The notes beneath the pieces were generated by a model that searched no databases, was not told the origin of the DNA, and saw nothing but the letters and a program-made list of their open reading frames with translations. A DNA stretch of 64,000 nt from Alphaproteobacteria bacterium (GTDB lineage: Bacteria > Pseudomonadota > Alphaproteobacteria > Bin65), in NCBI GenBank assembly GCA_022819985.1, contig JAJEGH010000044.1:18483-82482 (forward strand), read 5' to 3'. The stretch's first letter is position 1. Every line of letters starts with the position of its first letter. Positions 8,927-16,463 of this stretch are shown in pieces. The position numbers and the translations under genes were made by a program.

Positions 8927-9916
8927 ATGGACGGCAAGATCGGCCTGGAGGAGCATTTTGCCATAGCGGACACATTGCAGGATTCGGCGGGGTTCCTGCC
9001 GCCGGAAACCTGGCAGGAACTGTCGGGCCGGCTGGTCGATCCGGAGGAGCGGCGATTGCGCGAGATGGACGCGAACGGCATGGAAACGATGATCCTGTCG
9101 CTCAACGCGCCGGCGGTCCAGGCGATCCCGGACGTCGCGCGGGCGGCCGACGTCGCGCGCCGGGCCAACGACGATCTGGCGGAGAAGGTCGCCCGCCGGC
9201 CGGACCGCTTCCGCGGACTTGCCGCCCTGCCGCTGCAGGACCCGGATCTCGCGTCGGCGGAACTGACCCGCTGCATCCGGGAACTCGGCTTCGTCGGCGC
9301 GCTGGCCAACGGGTTCTCCGAGATCGAGGGCAGCGACGCGCCGCTCTACTACGACCTGCCGCAATACCGGGCCTTCTGGGCGGTTTGCGCCGAACTCGGC
9401 GTGCCCTTCTACCTGCACCCGCGCAACCCGCTGCCGCAGGACGCCCGCATCTACGGCGGCCATCCCTGGCTCATGGGGCCGGGCTGGGCGTTCGGCCAGG
9501 AAACCGCCGTTCATGCCCTCCGGCTCATGGGCTCCGGCCTCTTCGACGACCATCCCGATTTGCAGATCATCGTCGGCCATATGGGCGAGGGCCTGCCCTT
9601 CAACATCTGGCGGGTCGACAACAAGAACGCCCGGACGAAGAAACCGGGAAGCAGCGGCCCGCAGCCGGCGCAGAAGAGCTTTACCGAATATTTCCGCGAG
9701 AATTTCCATATCACCGTGTCGGGCAACTACTGCACCGAGGCGTTGCTCTGCTCGATGCAGGTCATCGGCGCGGACCGGATCCTGTTCTCGACCGACTGGC
9801 CGTTCGAGAATGTCGACTATTCCGCCGCCTGGATGGACAGCGTCGACATCGACGAAGCCGACCGCCTGAAGATCGGCCGCACGAACGCGCTCAGGCTGTT
9901 CGGTCTTGGCGGCTAG
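8927..9916 (+). CDS. Amidohydrolase-family decarboxylase, gamma-resorcylate decarboxylase-like (copy 2)
   Basis: A 329-residue paralogue of the divergent gene to the left. It begins MDGKIGLEEH, with the metal-ligand Glu and His at residues 8 and 10. The FYLHPRN, VGHMGEGLPF and FSTDWPFEN motifs are conserved, so the active site looks intact. The frame is open 50 codons further upstream. I place the start at 8927 because it aligns with the family N-terminus and follows a GGAGGG sequence by a few bases. The acyl-CoA dehydrogenase starts 12 bp after its stop, so the two are co-transcribed. Two intact copies may differ in substrate. Confidence 0.87.
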   Translation: MDGKIGLEEHFAIADTLQDSAGFLPPETWQELSGRLVDPEERRLREMDANGMETMILSLNAPAVQAIPDVARAADVARRANDDLAEKVARRPDRFRGLAALPLQDPDLASAELTRCIRELGFVGALANGFSEIEGSDAPLYYDLPQYRAFWAVCAELGVPFYLHPRNPLPQDARIYGGHPWLMGPGWAFGQETAVHALRLMGSGLFDDHPDLQIIVGHMGEGLPFNIWRVDNKNARTKKPGSSGPQPAQKSFTEYFRENFHITVSGNYCTEALLCSMQVIGADRILFSTDWPFENVDYSAAWMDSVDIDEADRLKIGRTNALRLFGLGG

Positions 9917-9928
9917 CGCTGCGGCGCC

Positions 9929-11071
9929 ATGCAGCTCAGCGAGACCCAGCGGCAGATCCGGGAATCGGCCCGCGCCTTCGCCGCGCGGGCGATTGCGCCC
10001 CATGCGGCGGAATGGGACCGTCAGGAGGGCGCGCCGCGGTCCGTGCTGCGCGAGATGGCCGAAGTCGGCCTGATGGGCGTCATCATCGATCCGGCCTGGG
10101 GCGGCGCCGGCGCCGATTTCGTGTCCTACGCGCTCGCGCTGGAAGAGATTTCGGCGGCCGACGGCGGCATGTCCAACATGATGGCGGCGAACAACTCGCC
10201 GGTTGCGGCGGCGATCCAGGAACACGGCACCGAGCGCCAGAAGGCCGAATACCTGACCAAGCTCACCTCCGGCGAATGGATCGGCTGCATCCATCTGACC
10301 GAGCCCCACACCGGCTCCGACGCCGCGGCGATCCGCAGCCGTGCCGAGAAGGTCGACGGCGGCTGGCGGCTCAACGGCCACAAGGCCTTCGTCACCGGCG
10401 GCGCCACGGCGGAGCTGGCGATGATCGTCGCGGTCACCGACCCGGCGGCCGGCAAGCGCGGCATCTCCGTCTTCGTCACGCCGACGGACAATCCCGGCTA
10501 CCGGGTGATCGCGGAAGAGCGCAAGCTCGGCCACCGCACCAACGATACGGCGCAGGTCGTCTTCGAGGACATGGCCGTGCCGGACGCCGACCTGCTCGGC
10601 GCGGAGGGCCGCGGCCTCGGCATCGCGCTCGCCAACCTCTCCGCCGGCCGGATCGGCGTCGCAGCCCAGGCGGTCGGCGGCGCCCGCGCGGCGCTCAAGG
10701 CGGCCCGCGACTATGCGAAGAAGCGCGAGGCGTTCGGCCGGCCGATCGCCGAACACCAGGCCATCGCCTTCAAGCTGGCGGACATGGCGACGCAGATCGA
10801 GGCGGCGCGCCAGCTCTACCTCCACGCCGCTGCGCTCCGGGATGCGGGGCGTGCGTGCGCGGCCGAGGCCTCGATGGCCAAGCTCTTCGCCTCGGAGATG
10901 GCGGAGCGGGTCGCCTCGGAGGCGATCCAGATCCACGGCGGCGCCGGGTTCCTCAACGATTTCCCGGTCGAGAAAATCTATCGCGACGTCCGGGTCTACC
11001 GGATCTACGAGGGCACCTCCGAGATCCAGAAGATCATGATTTCCCGCCATCTCGATTCGCTGGACCTGTAA
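9929..11071 (+). CDS. Acyl-CoA dehydrogenase
   Basis: A 380-residue flavoprotein of the acyl-CoA dehydrogenase family. The middle domain carries the IHLTEPHTGSDAA stretch that contacts FAD. The C-terminal helical domain carries IQIHGGAGFL and RIYEGTSEIQ, whose Glu sits where medium-chain enzymes have the catalytic base. It should oxidise an acyl-CoA to the enoyl-CoA and pass electrons to ETF. It is the second gene of the plus-strand arm, directly after a decarboxylase-like gene. Whether it acts on a ring-derived or an unrelated acyl-CoA cannot be read. The downstream 900 bp contain no gene. Confidence 0.92.
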   Translation: MQLSETQRQIRESARAFAARAIAPHAAEWDRQEGAPRSVLREMAEVGLMGVIIDPAWGGAGADFVSYALALEEISAADGGMSNMMAANNSPVAAAIQEHGTERQKAEYLTKLTSGEWIGCIHLTEPHTGSDAAAIRSRAEKVDGGWRLNGHKAFVTGGATAELAMIVAVTDPAAGKRGISVFVTPTDNPGYRVIAEERKLGHRTNDTAQVVFEDMAVPDADLLGAEGRGLGIALANLSAGRIGVAAQAVGGARAALKAARDYAKKREAFGRPIAEHQAIAFKLADMATQIEAARQLYLHAAALRDAGRACAAEASMAKLFASEMAERVASEAIQIHGGAGFLNDFPVEKIYRDVRVYRIYEGTSEIQKIMISRHLDSLDL

Positions 11072-11162
11072 CGCGCGGCCGGATCGAAGAAACGGACATT
11101 ATTCCTGTATTTTTGGCTTTTCGTTCAAATTTGTTCCCTTGTTTTTCAAGGCGTTACGAATC

Positions 11163-11180
11163 AGACAGACCGGTCTATCT
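11163..11180. promoter_or_regulatory. 18-bp near-perfect palindrome, operator or weak terminator
   Basis: AGACAGACCGGTCTATCT reads the same on both strands apart from one position pair. The dyad resembles operators bound by TetR-type dimers. Seven Ts follow at 11185-11191, so as RNA it could also fold (7-bp stem with one mismatch, CCGG loop) into a weak terminator for the acyl-CoA dehydrogenase transcript. No regulator gene is adjacent, so both readings stay open. Confidence 0.45.
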
Positions 11181-11270
11181 ACCGTTTTTTTGCCGGGCGG
11201 GGGGCGCCGCGGCCCGGCGGAACGGATGTTACGGAACGGCCGCCCGGCGGGCCGGTGCGGGACGATTTAT

Positions 11271-11285
11271 GTTCATATAATGTTC
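11271..11285. promoter_or_regulatory. LexA-type SOS box (GTTC-N7-GTTC) overlapping TATAAT
   Basis: The sequence GTTCATATAATGTTC fits the direct-repeat SOS operator known from alphaproteobacteria (GTTC-N7-GTTC, or GAAC-N7-GAAC on the other strand). It contains a perfect TATAAT at 11276-11281. On the minus strand a TTGACT lies 16 bp before TATATG, a possible promoter reading towards 11072. No coding sequence follows on either strand. The match is exact, but the motif is short enough to occur by chance. Confidence 0.5.
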
Positions 11286-11544
11286 CATTGCGGGAAGTCA
11301 AACGCTTTTTTCCGGCGTCCGCGCCATTCCGGCAGGGCACACACCCCCCTCCCGTCATTCCGACCGGAGCGCAACCCCCCAACCGTCATTTCGACCGAGC
11401 GAAGCGAGCGGAGAAATCTGGCCAGCGACGGGGGCCGGCCAGAGGCGCAGCCCTGTGGCGTCGATGGAGCGTTCTCCAGATTTCTCCACTCCGCCCCGGC
11501 TTGCGCCGGGGCTCCGGTCGAAATGACGGATGGGGGTGGGAATG

Positions 11545-11584
11545 TGTCAGGAAATGTCATGAAATGTCAGGAAGTGTCATGGCG
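11545..11584. repeat. Decamer array A1: four TGTCA units at 10-bp spacing
   Basis: The units are TGTCAGGAAA, TGTCATGAAA, TGTCAGGAAG and TGTCATGGCG, exactly end to end. A period of 10 is not a codon period and puts each unit on nearly the same face of the helix. The array lies just after the right arm of repeat R1. Confidence 0.85.
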
Positions 11585-11705
11585 CTTCGGGTTCGCACCG
11601 AGCGCACCGCCGTGTCGCCCCGGCCCATAGCGTGGTGCTGCCAAACAGTGTCGCGCCGGACGTGATCCGGCGTCCAGAGCCGCCCGGCGCGATCTTCGCG
11701 GTCGG

Positions 11706-11749
11706 CCCCTTCGACAAGCTCAGAGCCTGTCCTGAGCTTGCCGAAGGGG
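11706..11749. repeat. Inverted repeat with 18-bp arms inside R1
   Basis: CCCCTTCGACAAGCTCAG (11706-11723) pairs with CTGAGCTTGCCGAAGGGG (11732-11749) with one mismatch and an 8-base spacer. It forms a strong hairpin or cruciform between the two decamer arrays. Confidence 0.85.
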
Positions 11750-11801
11750 CAGGCTCTGGGCCCCGGATCAAGTCCGGGGCGGCAAGGGAGGGGTGGTGAA
11801 A

Positions 11802-11871
11802 TGTCATGGTGTGTCAGGAAATGTCATGTTGTGTCAGGTTCCGTCGGGAGATGTCGGGCTCGGTCCTGTCC
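11802..11871. repeat. Decamer array A2: six to seven units at 10-bp spacing
   Basis: The units are TGTCATGGTG, TGTCAGGAAA, TGTCATGTTG, TGTCAGGTTC, CGTCGGGAGA and TGTCGGGCTC, followed by a degenerate GGTCCTGTCC. The register is the same as in array A1. Conservation falls off towards the right end. Confidence 0.8.
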
Positions 11872-11971
11872 GACCGGCGGTCGAGGCCTAATATTCTCTA
11901 TATGTTCTTGATTGTTTATATGGGAAGCCTTTTGCAGTTGTCCAGTACTTTCCCCCGGAATCCGCCGGGCG

Positions 11972-12421
11972 TTACCCCCGCCGCTCGCGCGACAGCGCGA
12001 TGATGCGCAGGGTTTCGCTCCACAGGCCGTAGGGGGCGAGGGCGTCGGGATCGGCCCATTCGGCGTGTTCGGCGTCGCTGGCGGCGGCCGGTTCGCCGGC
12101 GATCCAGTCGGCGTCGAAATCGACCAGGGTGTATTGCAGCGTGACCGCGCCGCTCTCGTCGCGCCGGATGGTGTCGACCACATCGAGCAGCGCGCCGAGG
12201 CGGATCTCCAGGCCGGTCTCCTCCCGGACCTCGCGCATAGCGGTCTCGCGCACGGTCTCGCCGAGCTCCTGCCGGCCGCCGGGCAGGCTCCAGCGCCCGC
12301 GCATCGGGGATTTGCCGCGCCGGATCAACAGCACCCGGCCGCCTTTCCAGACGACGACGCCGACCCCGACGACCGGACATTCGGGCGGACATTCGGGCGG
12401 CCTGCTTGCGGCGCCGGTCAT
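11972..12421 (-). CDS. Nudix hydrolase
   Basis: A 149-residue protein with a complete Nudix box at residues 49-71: the Gly, the first Glu six residues on, then REVREETGL, giving the Mg-binding REUXEEXGU signature. Such enzymes cleave nucleoside diphosphates linked to another group (ADP-ribose, NADH, oxidised nucleotides). The substrate is not readable. The longer open frame upstream is a shadow of the protease gene; the ATG at 12421 follows the protease stop by 10 bp. An in-frame duplication of the 12-mer GGACATTCGGGC (12375-12398) gives a PPECPPECP stretch near the N-terminus. It is probably third in an operon after the DUF350 and protease genes. Confidence 0.88.
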   Translation of the reverse strand: MTGAASRPPECPPECPVVGVGVVVWKGGRVLLIRRGKSPMRGRWSLPGGRQELGETVRETAMREVREETGLEIRLGALLDVVDTIRRDESGAVTLQYTLVDFDADWIAGEPAAASDAEHAEWADPDALAPYGLWSETLRIIALSRERRG

Positions 12422-12431
12422 CCGCGCCGCC

Positions 12432-13352
12432 TCACGCCGCGGTGCAATAGACCAGCGCCACGGTGAGCCGCTTGCGCAGGTCCGCGCCGACTTCGGGAAA
12501 ATTCCGCCCGTCGATCGCGCCGCGCCGGCCGCCGCTGCGTTCCGCCGGCGCGCCGGAGCGTTCCAGCGCCGCGGCGATCGAGGCCAGCGCCGTGGTGAAG
12601 ATGCGCCCGCGCCGCTTCGATCCCGCCACGGTGACGCCGATAATCGTGCCGCGGCCGTCCATCGCCGGCCCGCCACTGATGCCGCCCAGGCCGCCGTAAC
12701 TGTCGGGCACGCGCACCCGGTCGGCCCAGGCGACCACCGGCTCGACGACATTGTAGCGCCCGACCGAGCGCATGCGCCGCCGCCCGATCAGGACGGACTG
12801 GATGGCGGCTGGCCGGCCCTTGGGATAGCCGAAATGGTAGCCGGTCTGGCCGCGCCGCAGCGTCTGCTGCGTGAACGCCACCGCCGGCGCGCCGCCGCTG
12901 GTCTGAAGCACGGCGAGGTCGGCGCGCGGATGGATGTAAGTCCGGCGGACCCGCACGCCGCGCTTCGGCCCGGTGACGATCAGCACCCGGGCGCAGCCGT
13001 CCACGACATGGCGCGCCGTCATCCACACGCCGCGCCGGTCGAGGGAGAAGGCGGTGCCGATGGAGTTGCGCTTGTCGGACGGGATGGCGACGCTGAACGC
13101 CGGGTCGCCGGCCGACGGCGCCCGGAGGCTGCCCCCCCGGCTACCTTGGCCGCCGGCGTCCTGCGGCGGCTTCCAGGCTTCGCGCCGGGTCCCCTGGTTG
13201 TCGGCTTCATCGCGGCGCACGAACTGTCCGGGGTCGGGCCGGCGCATCCGGTTGTCCTCGCGCGCATGCCTTGCGTCCTCCGGCGCCGTCGTCAGGTCGA
13301 AGATGCCGGCGAGCGCGACGATCAGGAGAACGAGGAAGGGCAGGCTCCGCAT
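12432..13352 (-). CDS. Trypsin-like serine protease, secreted or membrane-anchored
   Basis: A 306-residue protein. Residues 1-20 form a hydrophobic signal or anchor, followed by a charged linker. The chymotrypsin-fold domain carries His115 in TARHVV, Asp145 in HPRADLAVL and Ser226 in GGISGGPA, so the triad is complete. It resembles the protease domain of HtrA/DegP but lacks a PDZ domain, and should act in the periplasm. The gene lies between DUF350 (31 bp upstream) and Nudix genes on the same strand. Its substrates are unknown. Confidence in the fold and catalysis is high. Confidence 0.85.
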   Translation of the reverse strand: MRSLPFLVLLIVALAGIFDLTTAPEDARHAREDNRMRRPDPGQFVRRDEADNQGTRREAWKPPQDAGGQGSRGGSLRAPSAGDPAFSVAIPSDKRNSIGTAFSLDRRGVWMTARHVVDGCARVLIVTGPKRGVRVRRTYIHPRADLAVLQTSGGAPAVAFTQQTLRRGQTGYHFGYPKGRPAAIQSVLIGRRRMRSVGRYNVVEPVVAWADRVRVPDSYGGLGGISGGPAMDGRGTIIGVTVAGSKRRGRIFTTALASIAAALERSGAPAERSGGRRGAIDGRNFPEVGADLRKRLTVALVYCTAA

Positions 13353-13383
13353 GACGAACCGGGGGGCGAACCGGGGGCCTGCG

Positions 13384-13797
13384 TCACACCGCGATGGCGG
13401 CCGCGTTGATCGCGCCGACCGAGATCTTGGCGCTGGAGAGCAGGACCGCGGCGCCGGTCTCGCCGTTCTCGATCCGCTTCGGCAGGTCCTTGAGGATCAG
13501 GTCGACGACCTTGAACACCGCCATCTGGAGAATGACGATCAGCACGCCCCAGAGCACGATGTCCCACAGGTTGACGCTGCCGCGCAGGGTGATCGCGAGC
13601 GGGATCGCCATGCCGAGGATCGCGCCGCCCAGCGCGATGCCGGCCGCCCCGTTGCCGGCGCGGATCTGGGCGATGTCCTCATAGGGCGTCATCCACATGT
13701 AGAGCGTGACGCCGGCGACCAGCATGGCGATGGTGACGCCGGCATGGAGCAGCAGGAACGGCGCCCCGCTCAGGATGCTCTGGAAAACTGCGTCCAT
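13384..13797 (-). CDS. DUF350-family inner-membrane protein
   Basis: A 137-residue protein with about four membrane segments: near 13-35, one at about 50-70, one at about 75-95, and the C-terminal hydrophobic stretch ending AINAAAIAV. The small-residue segment AGIALGGAILGMAIPLAI fits DUF350. Function is unknown in the family, although members have been linked to membrane stress. It is probably the first gene of the DUF350-protease-Nudix operon. The ATG is clear, and the divergent DUF2834 gene starts 174 bp away. Confidence 0.8.
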   Translation of the reverse strand: MDAVFQSILSGAPFLLLHAGVTIAMLVAGVTLYMWMTPYEDIAQIRAGNGAAGIALGGAILGMAIPLAITLRGSVNLWDIVLWGVLIVILQMAVFKVVDLILKDLPKRIENGETGAAVLLSSAKISVGAINAAAIAV

Positions 13798-13971
13798 CGG
13801 GCCTCCGCCGGTTGCCGGGTTACCGCTGGCTTAACATAGGGGGCGCAGGCGGCGGGCGCCAGCGGGGCGACGGACCCGATGCGGCGACGGCCCTTGCCGC
13901 GGACCGGCGGATGCGGCATCGGGGGCGTCGATCGAAACGGCCCGCCGGGCGGCGGGTAGCGCAGGAGCCGG

Positions 13972-14304
13972 ATGCCGATGACCCTCAAGACCTTCTATCT
14001 GCTTGCCGCCGCCCTCGGCACGGTCGTGCCGTGGCTGTTCTTCGGCAGCTTCTTCGCCGCCTACGGCATCGACATCGCCGCCTTCGCGACCGGCCTGTTC
14101 GCCAACAGCGCCGCCGGGGGCTTTACGGTCGACGTGCTGATCTCGATGCTTGTCTTCTGGCTCTGGTCGTATCGCGACGCCCGGCAGCACGGCGTCGCGG
14201 CCTGGTGGCTCGTCCTGCCTGCCGGCCTTTGTGTCGGCTTGTCATTGGCGCTGCCGTTATATCTATATCTGCGCCACGACCGTGCTGCGGCGACCGCCGC
14301 CTGA
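13972..14304 (+). CDS. DUF2834-family small membrane protein
   Basis: A 110-residue protein with three hydrophobic segments: about 6-28, 50-65 and 77-97. The first contains PWLFFGSFF and the middle one VFWLWSYRDA, both typical of DUF2834. No function is known for the family. ATGs at 13972 and 13978 are both possible starts. It is followed by a repeat element and then lpdA, so it may be a single-gene unit. Confidence 0.75.
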   Translation: MPMTLKTFYLLAAALGTVVPWLFFGSFFAAYGIDIAAFATGLFANSAAGGFTVDVLISMLVFWLWSYRDARQHGVAAWWLVLPAGLCVGLSLALPLYLYLRHDRAAATAA

Positions 14305-14337
14305 CCCGTCCCACCTTTGCGGAAGCCCCCGATGATT

Positions 14338-14460
14338 GCCCTGCGAAAGGCCGTGAATTCGGTCCCGACAGAAGAAGCAACGCGTCCCCCCTCCCCTTGG
14401 GGGAGGGAGATTCGGTCGATGTTCCTTTCGCAGAAGAGACCTCCCAAGCGGGGGAGGGGT
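14338..14460. repeat. Intergenic element R3, copy 1, with C/G-run palindrome
   Basis: It starts CTGCGAAAGG and contains the run CCCCCCTCCCCTTGGGGGAGGG (14386-14407), then a segment ending TTCCTTTCGCAGA, then a second CTCCC..GGGGGAGGGG pair. The same order of motifs appears at 60411-60600. It separates the DUF2834 gene from lpdA and has no coding frame of its own. Confidence 0.7.
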
Positions 14461-14501
14461 ACTTCTTCGGCGGCCTGGCTTACTTTGCAGAGAAATCCTC
14501 T

Positions 14502-15908
14502 ATGACCGACAGCAAGACCTACGACGTCATCGTCATCGGCGCCGGGCCCGGCGGCTATGTCTGCGCCATCCGCTGCGCCCAGCTCGGCATGCGCGTGGCC
14601 GTGGCGGAGCAGCGCGAGACCCTGGGCGGCACCTGCCTCAATGTCGGCTGCATCCCGTCCAAGGCGCTGCTCCAGAGCTCGGAGAAGTTCGCCGAGGCGC
14701 AGCACGGCCTGGCCGGGCACGGCATCGAGGCGACGGCGACGCTGAACCTCGCCGCGATGATGACGCGCAAGGACGGCGTGGTCGACAAGCTGACCAAGGG
14801 CGTCGCCTACCTGTTCAGGAAGAACGGGATCGACCATCTCAAGGGCCGCGGCCGGCTCGCCGGCAACGGTAAGGCCGCCGGGGCGGTCGAGGTCGGCGGC
14901 GAACGCTACGCGGCCAGGCACATCGTCATCGCCACCGGCTCGGACGTCATGCCGCTGCCCGGCGTGGAGATCGACGAAAAGCGCATCGTCTCCTCGACCG
15001 GCGCGCTGGCGCTGGGCACGGTGCCGAAGACCCTGGCGGTGATCGGCGCCGGCTATATCGGCCTGGAGATGGGCTCGGTCTGGGCCCGGCTCGGCGCGCA
15101 GGTCACCGTGGTCGAATATCTCGACCGCATCCTGCCCGGCATGGACGGCGAGATCGCCAAACAGGTGCAGCGAATCCTGAAGAAGCAGGGGCTGGAGTTC
15201 CGCCTCGGCCGCAAGGTGACCGGCGCGAAGGCCGGGCGGGGCGGCGTGACGCTGACGGTCGAAGCGGCGAAAGGCGGCGAGACCGAAAGCCTGAAGGCGG
15301 AGGTCGTGCTGGTCGCGATCGGCCGCCGGCCCTTCACCGACGGTCTCGGCCTGGAGAGCGCCGGCATCGAGACCGACGCGCGCGGCTTCATCCCGGTGGA
15401 CAGCCGTTTCCGCACCGCGGTGGACGGCGTCTATGCCATCGGTGACGTCGTGCCCGGCCCGATGCTGGCCCACAAGGCGGAGGAGGAGGGCGTCGCGCTC
15501 GCCGAGCTGCTCGCCGGCCAGGCCGGGCACGTCAACTACGAAACGGTGCCCGGCATCGTCTACACCTGGCCGGAGGTCGCGAGCGTCGGCAGGACGGAGG
15601 AGCAGCTCAAGGAGGCCGGAATCGCCTATCGGGCCGGCAGGTTCCCGTTCGGCGCCAACAGCCGGGCCATCTGCACCGGCGAGACCGACGGCATGGCGAA
15701 GATCCTCGCCGACGCCGAAACCGACCGCATCCTCGGCGCCCATATCGTCGGGCCCGAGGCCGGCAACACGATCCACGAGGTCGTCAACGTCATGGAGTTC
15801 GGCGGCTGCGCCGAAGACCTCGCCCGCTGCTTCCACGGCCACCCGACCTACAACGAAGCCGTCCGCGAAGCCGCCCTCGACGTGAGCGGCGCCGCACGGC
15901 AGCGGTAG
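14502..15908 (+). CDS. lpdA: Dihydrolipoyl dehydrogenase
   Basis: A 468-residue pyridine-nucleotide disulfide oxidoreductase. The FAD fold has GAGPGG at residues 13-18. The redox pair is Cys45/Cys50 in GGTCLNVGCIPSK. A second dinucleotide fold (GAGYIGLEMG) binds NAD. The C-terminal dimer-interface motif HGHPTYNEA supplies the catalytic His-Glu pair. It reoxidises dihydrolipoamide in 2-oxoacid dehydrogenase or glycine-cleavage complexes. No E1 or E2 gene is adjacent, so its partner complex is encoded elsewhere. The open frame extends 230 codons upstream through a repeat; the ATG at 14502 matches the family N-terminus. Confidence 0.95.
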   Translation: MTDSKTYDVIVIGAGPGGYVCAIRCAQLGMRVAVAEQRETLGGTCLNVGCIPSKALLQSSEKFAEAQHGLAGHGIEATATLNLAAMMTRKDGVVDKLTKGVAYLFRKNGIDHLKGRGRLAGNGKAAGAVEVGGERYAARHIVIATGSDVMPLPGVEIDEKRIVSSTGALALGTVPKTLAVIGAGYIGLEMGSVWARLGAQVTVVEYLDRILPGMDGEIAKQVQRILKKQGLEFRLGRKVTGAKAGRGGVTLTVEAAKGGETESLKAEVVLVAIGRRPFTDGLGLESAGIETDARGFIPVDSRFRTAVDGVYAIGDVVPGPMLAHKAEEEGVALAELLAGQAGHVNYETVPGIVYTWPEVASVGRTEEQLKEAGIAYRAGRFPFGANSRAICTGETDGMAKILADAETDRILGAHIVGPEAGNTIHEVVNVMEFGGCAEDLARCFHGHPTYNEAVREAALDVSGAARQR

Positions 15909-15964
15909 GGGCGGGGGCGGGCGTTTCGGCGGGTGGGCGGACGGCCGGACGGCCGGGCGGCGCT

Positions 15965-16363
15965 CTACTGCCCCGCCTCCGTGCCGCAGCCGGTGCAGCG
16001 GCCGTGGACCTCGATGATGTGGTGCGTCGGGCTGAAGCCGGACCGTTCGGTGAGCGCCGACAGGTTTTGCAGGATCGCGTCGTCGTGATGCTCCGCAACC
16101 GCGCCGCAATCGTCGCAGATCGACAGGACCGAGGCGTGGGCGTGCCCCAGGCTCTGGCAGGCGACGAAGGCGTTGATCGATTCGATCCGGTGGACCCGGC
16201 CCTGCTCGATCAGCGAGGCCAGCGCCCGGTAGATGGTCGGCGGTGCGAGCTTGCCGTTCCGGCGATTGAGCCGGGCGAGGATCTCATAGGCGGACAGCGG
16301 CTTCGCCTGGCGGCGCAACGCGGCCAGCACCTCGGATTGAATCTTCGCACCCTGCTTGCGCAT
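15965..16363 (-). CDS. zur: Zinc uptake regulator, Fur family
   Basis: A 132-residue Fur-family repressor. A winged helix at about 5-60 includes PPTIYRALASL, the recognition-helix region. Two CxxC pairs (Cys83/Cys86 and Cys123/Cys126) form the structural zinc site, and the His-rich HAH and HH stretches (75-93, 114-115) supply regulatory ligands. Zinc-loaded Zur represses uptake genes. The neighbouring znuA and the His-rich porin make Zur a better call than Fur or PerR. Shared GTATAATAT motifs ahead of both neighbours are candidate binding sites. Confidence 0.88.
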   Translation of the reverse strand: MRKQGAKIQSEVLAALRRQAKPLSAYEILARLNRRNGKLAPPTIYRALASLIEQGRVHRIESINAFVACQSLGHAHASVLSICDDCGAVAEHHDDAILQNLSALTERSGFSPTHHIIEVHGRCTGCGTEAGQ

Positions 16364-16463
16364 AGGCCGTTGTACCCTGTCGAGCCCGCCAGTCAGACAC
16401 CCGACAGTCTACGCAGCCGCAGCAGGGGCGGCAAGGCGCCCGGACCGCCCGCCGCTGCGGGAT

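Larger units (their letters stand above)
11339..11871. repeat. Compound intergenic repeat R1, long copy A
   Basis: A layered non-coding element. In order: a doubled left arm (CGTCATT-CGACCG at 11353 and 11384, 31 bp apart); an inner inverted repeat CGGAGAAATCTGG (11409-11421) against CCAGATTTCTCC (11476-11487); the right arm GCTCCGGTCGAAATGACG (11511-11528); a decamer array (11545-11584); a conserved block starting GCGCTTCGG; an 18-bp-arm hairpin (11706-11749); and a second decamer array (11802-11871). The same order recurs at 63421-63903, and a short form lies at 43503-43639. Apparent reading frames inside it are not credible genes. An AT-rich stretch (11884-11945) separates it from the Nudix gene. 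Confidence 0.85.

Noticed and set aside
11122..11136. A second SOS box, GTTCAAATTTGTTC
   Set aside because: The spacer is 6 bases instead of the 7 required by alphaproteobacterial LexA, so it is noted only as a neighbour of the proper match.
8491..11280. A 929-codon plus-strand frame and a 749-codon minus-strand frame across the decarboxylase and acyl-CoA dehydrogenase genes
   Set aside because: Both are shadow frames of 8927-9916 and 9929-11071, which have intact catalytic motifs. The shadow products have no recognisable domain.
11255..11807. Short frames of 67-163 codons on both strands within the R1 repeat region
   Set aside because: They run across inverted repeats and decamer arrays, lack ribosome-binding sites, and the equivalent frames are not kept in copy B.
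11545..11871. CRISPR array
   Set aside because: The repeats are 10 bp with no spacers between units, and no cas genes are near. They are contiguous direct repeats.
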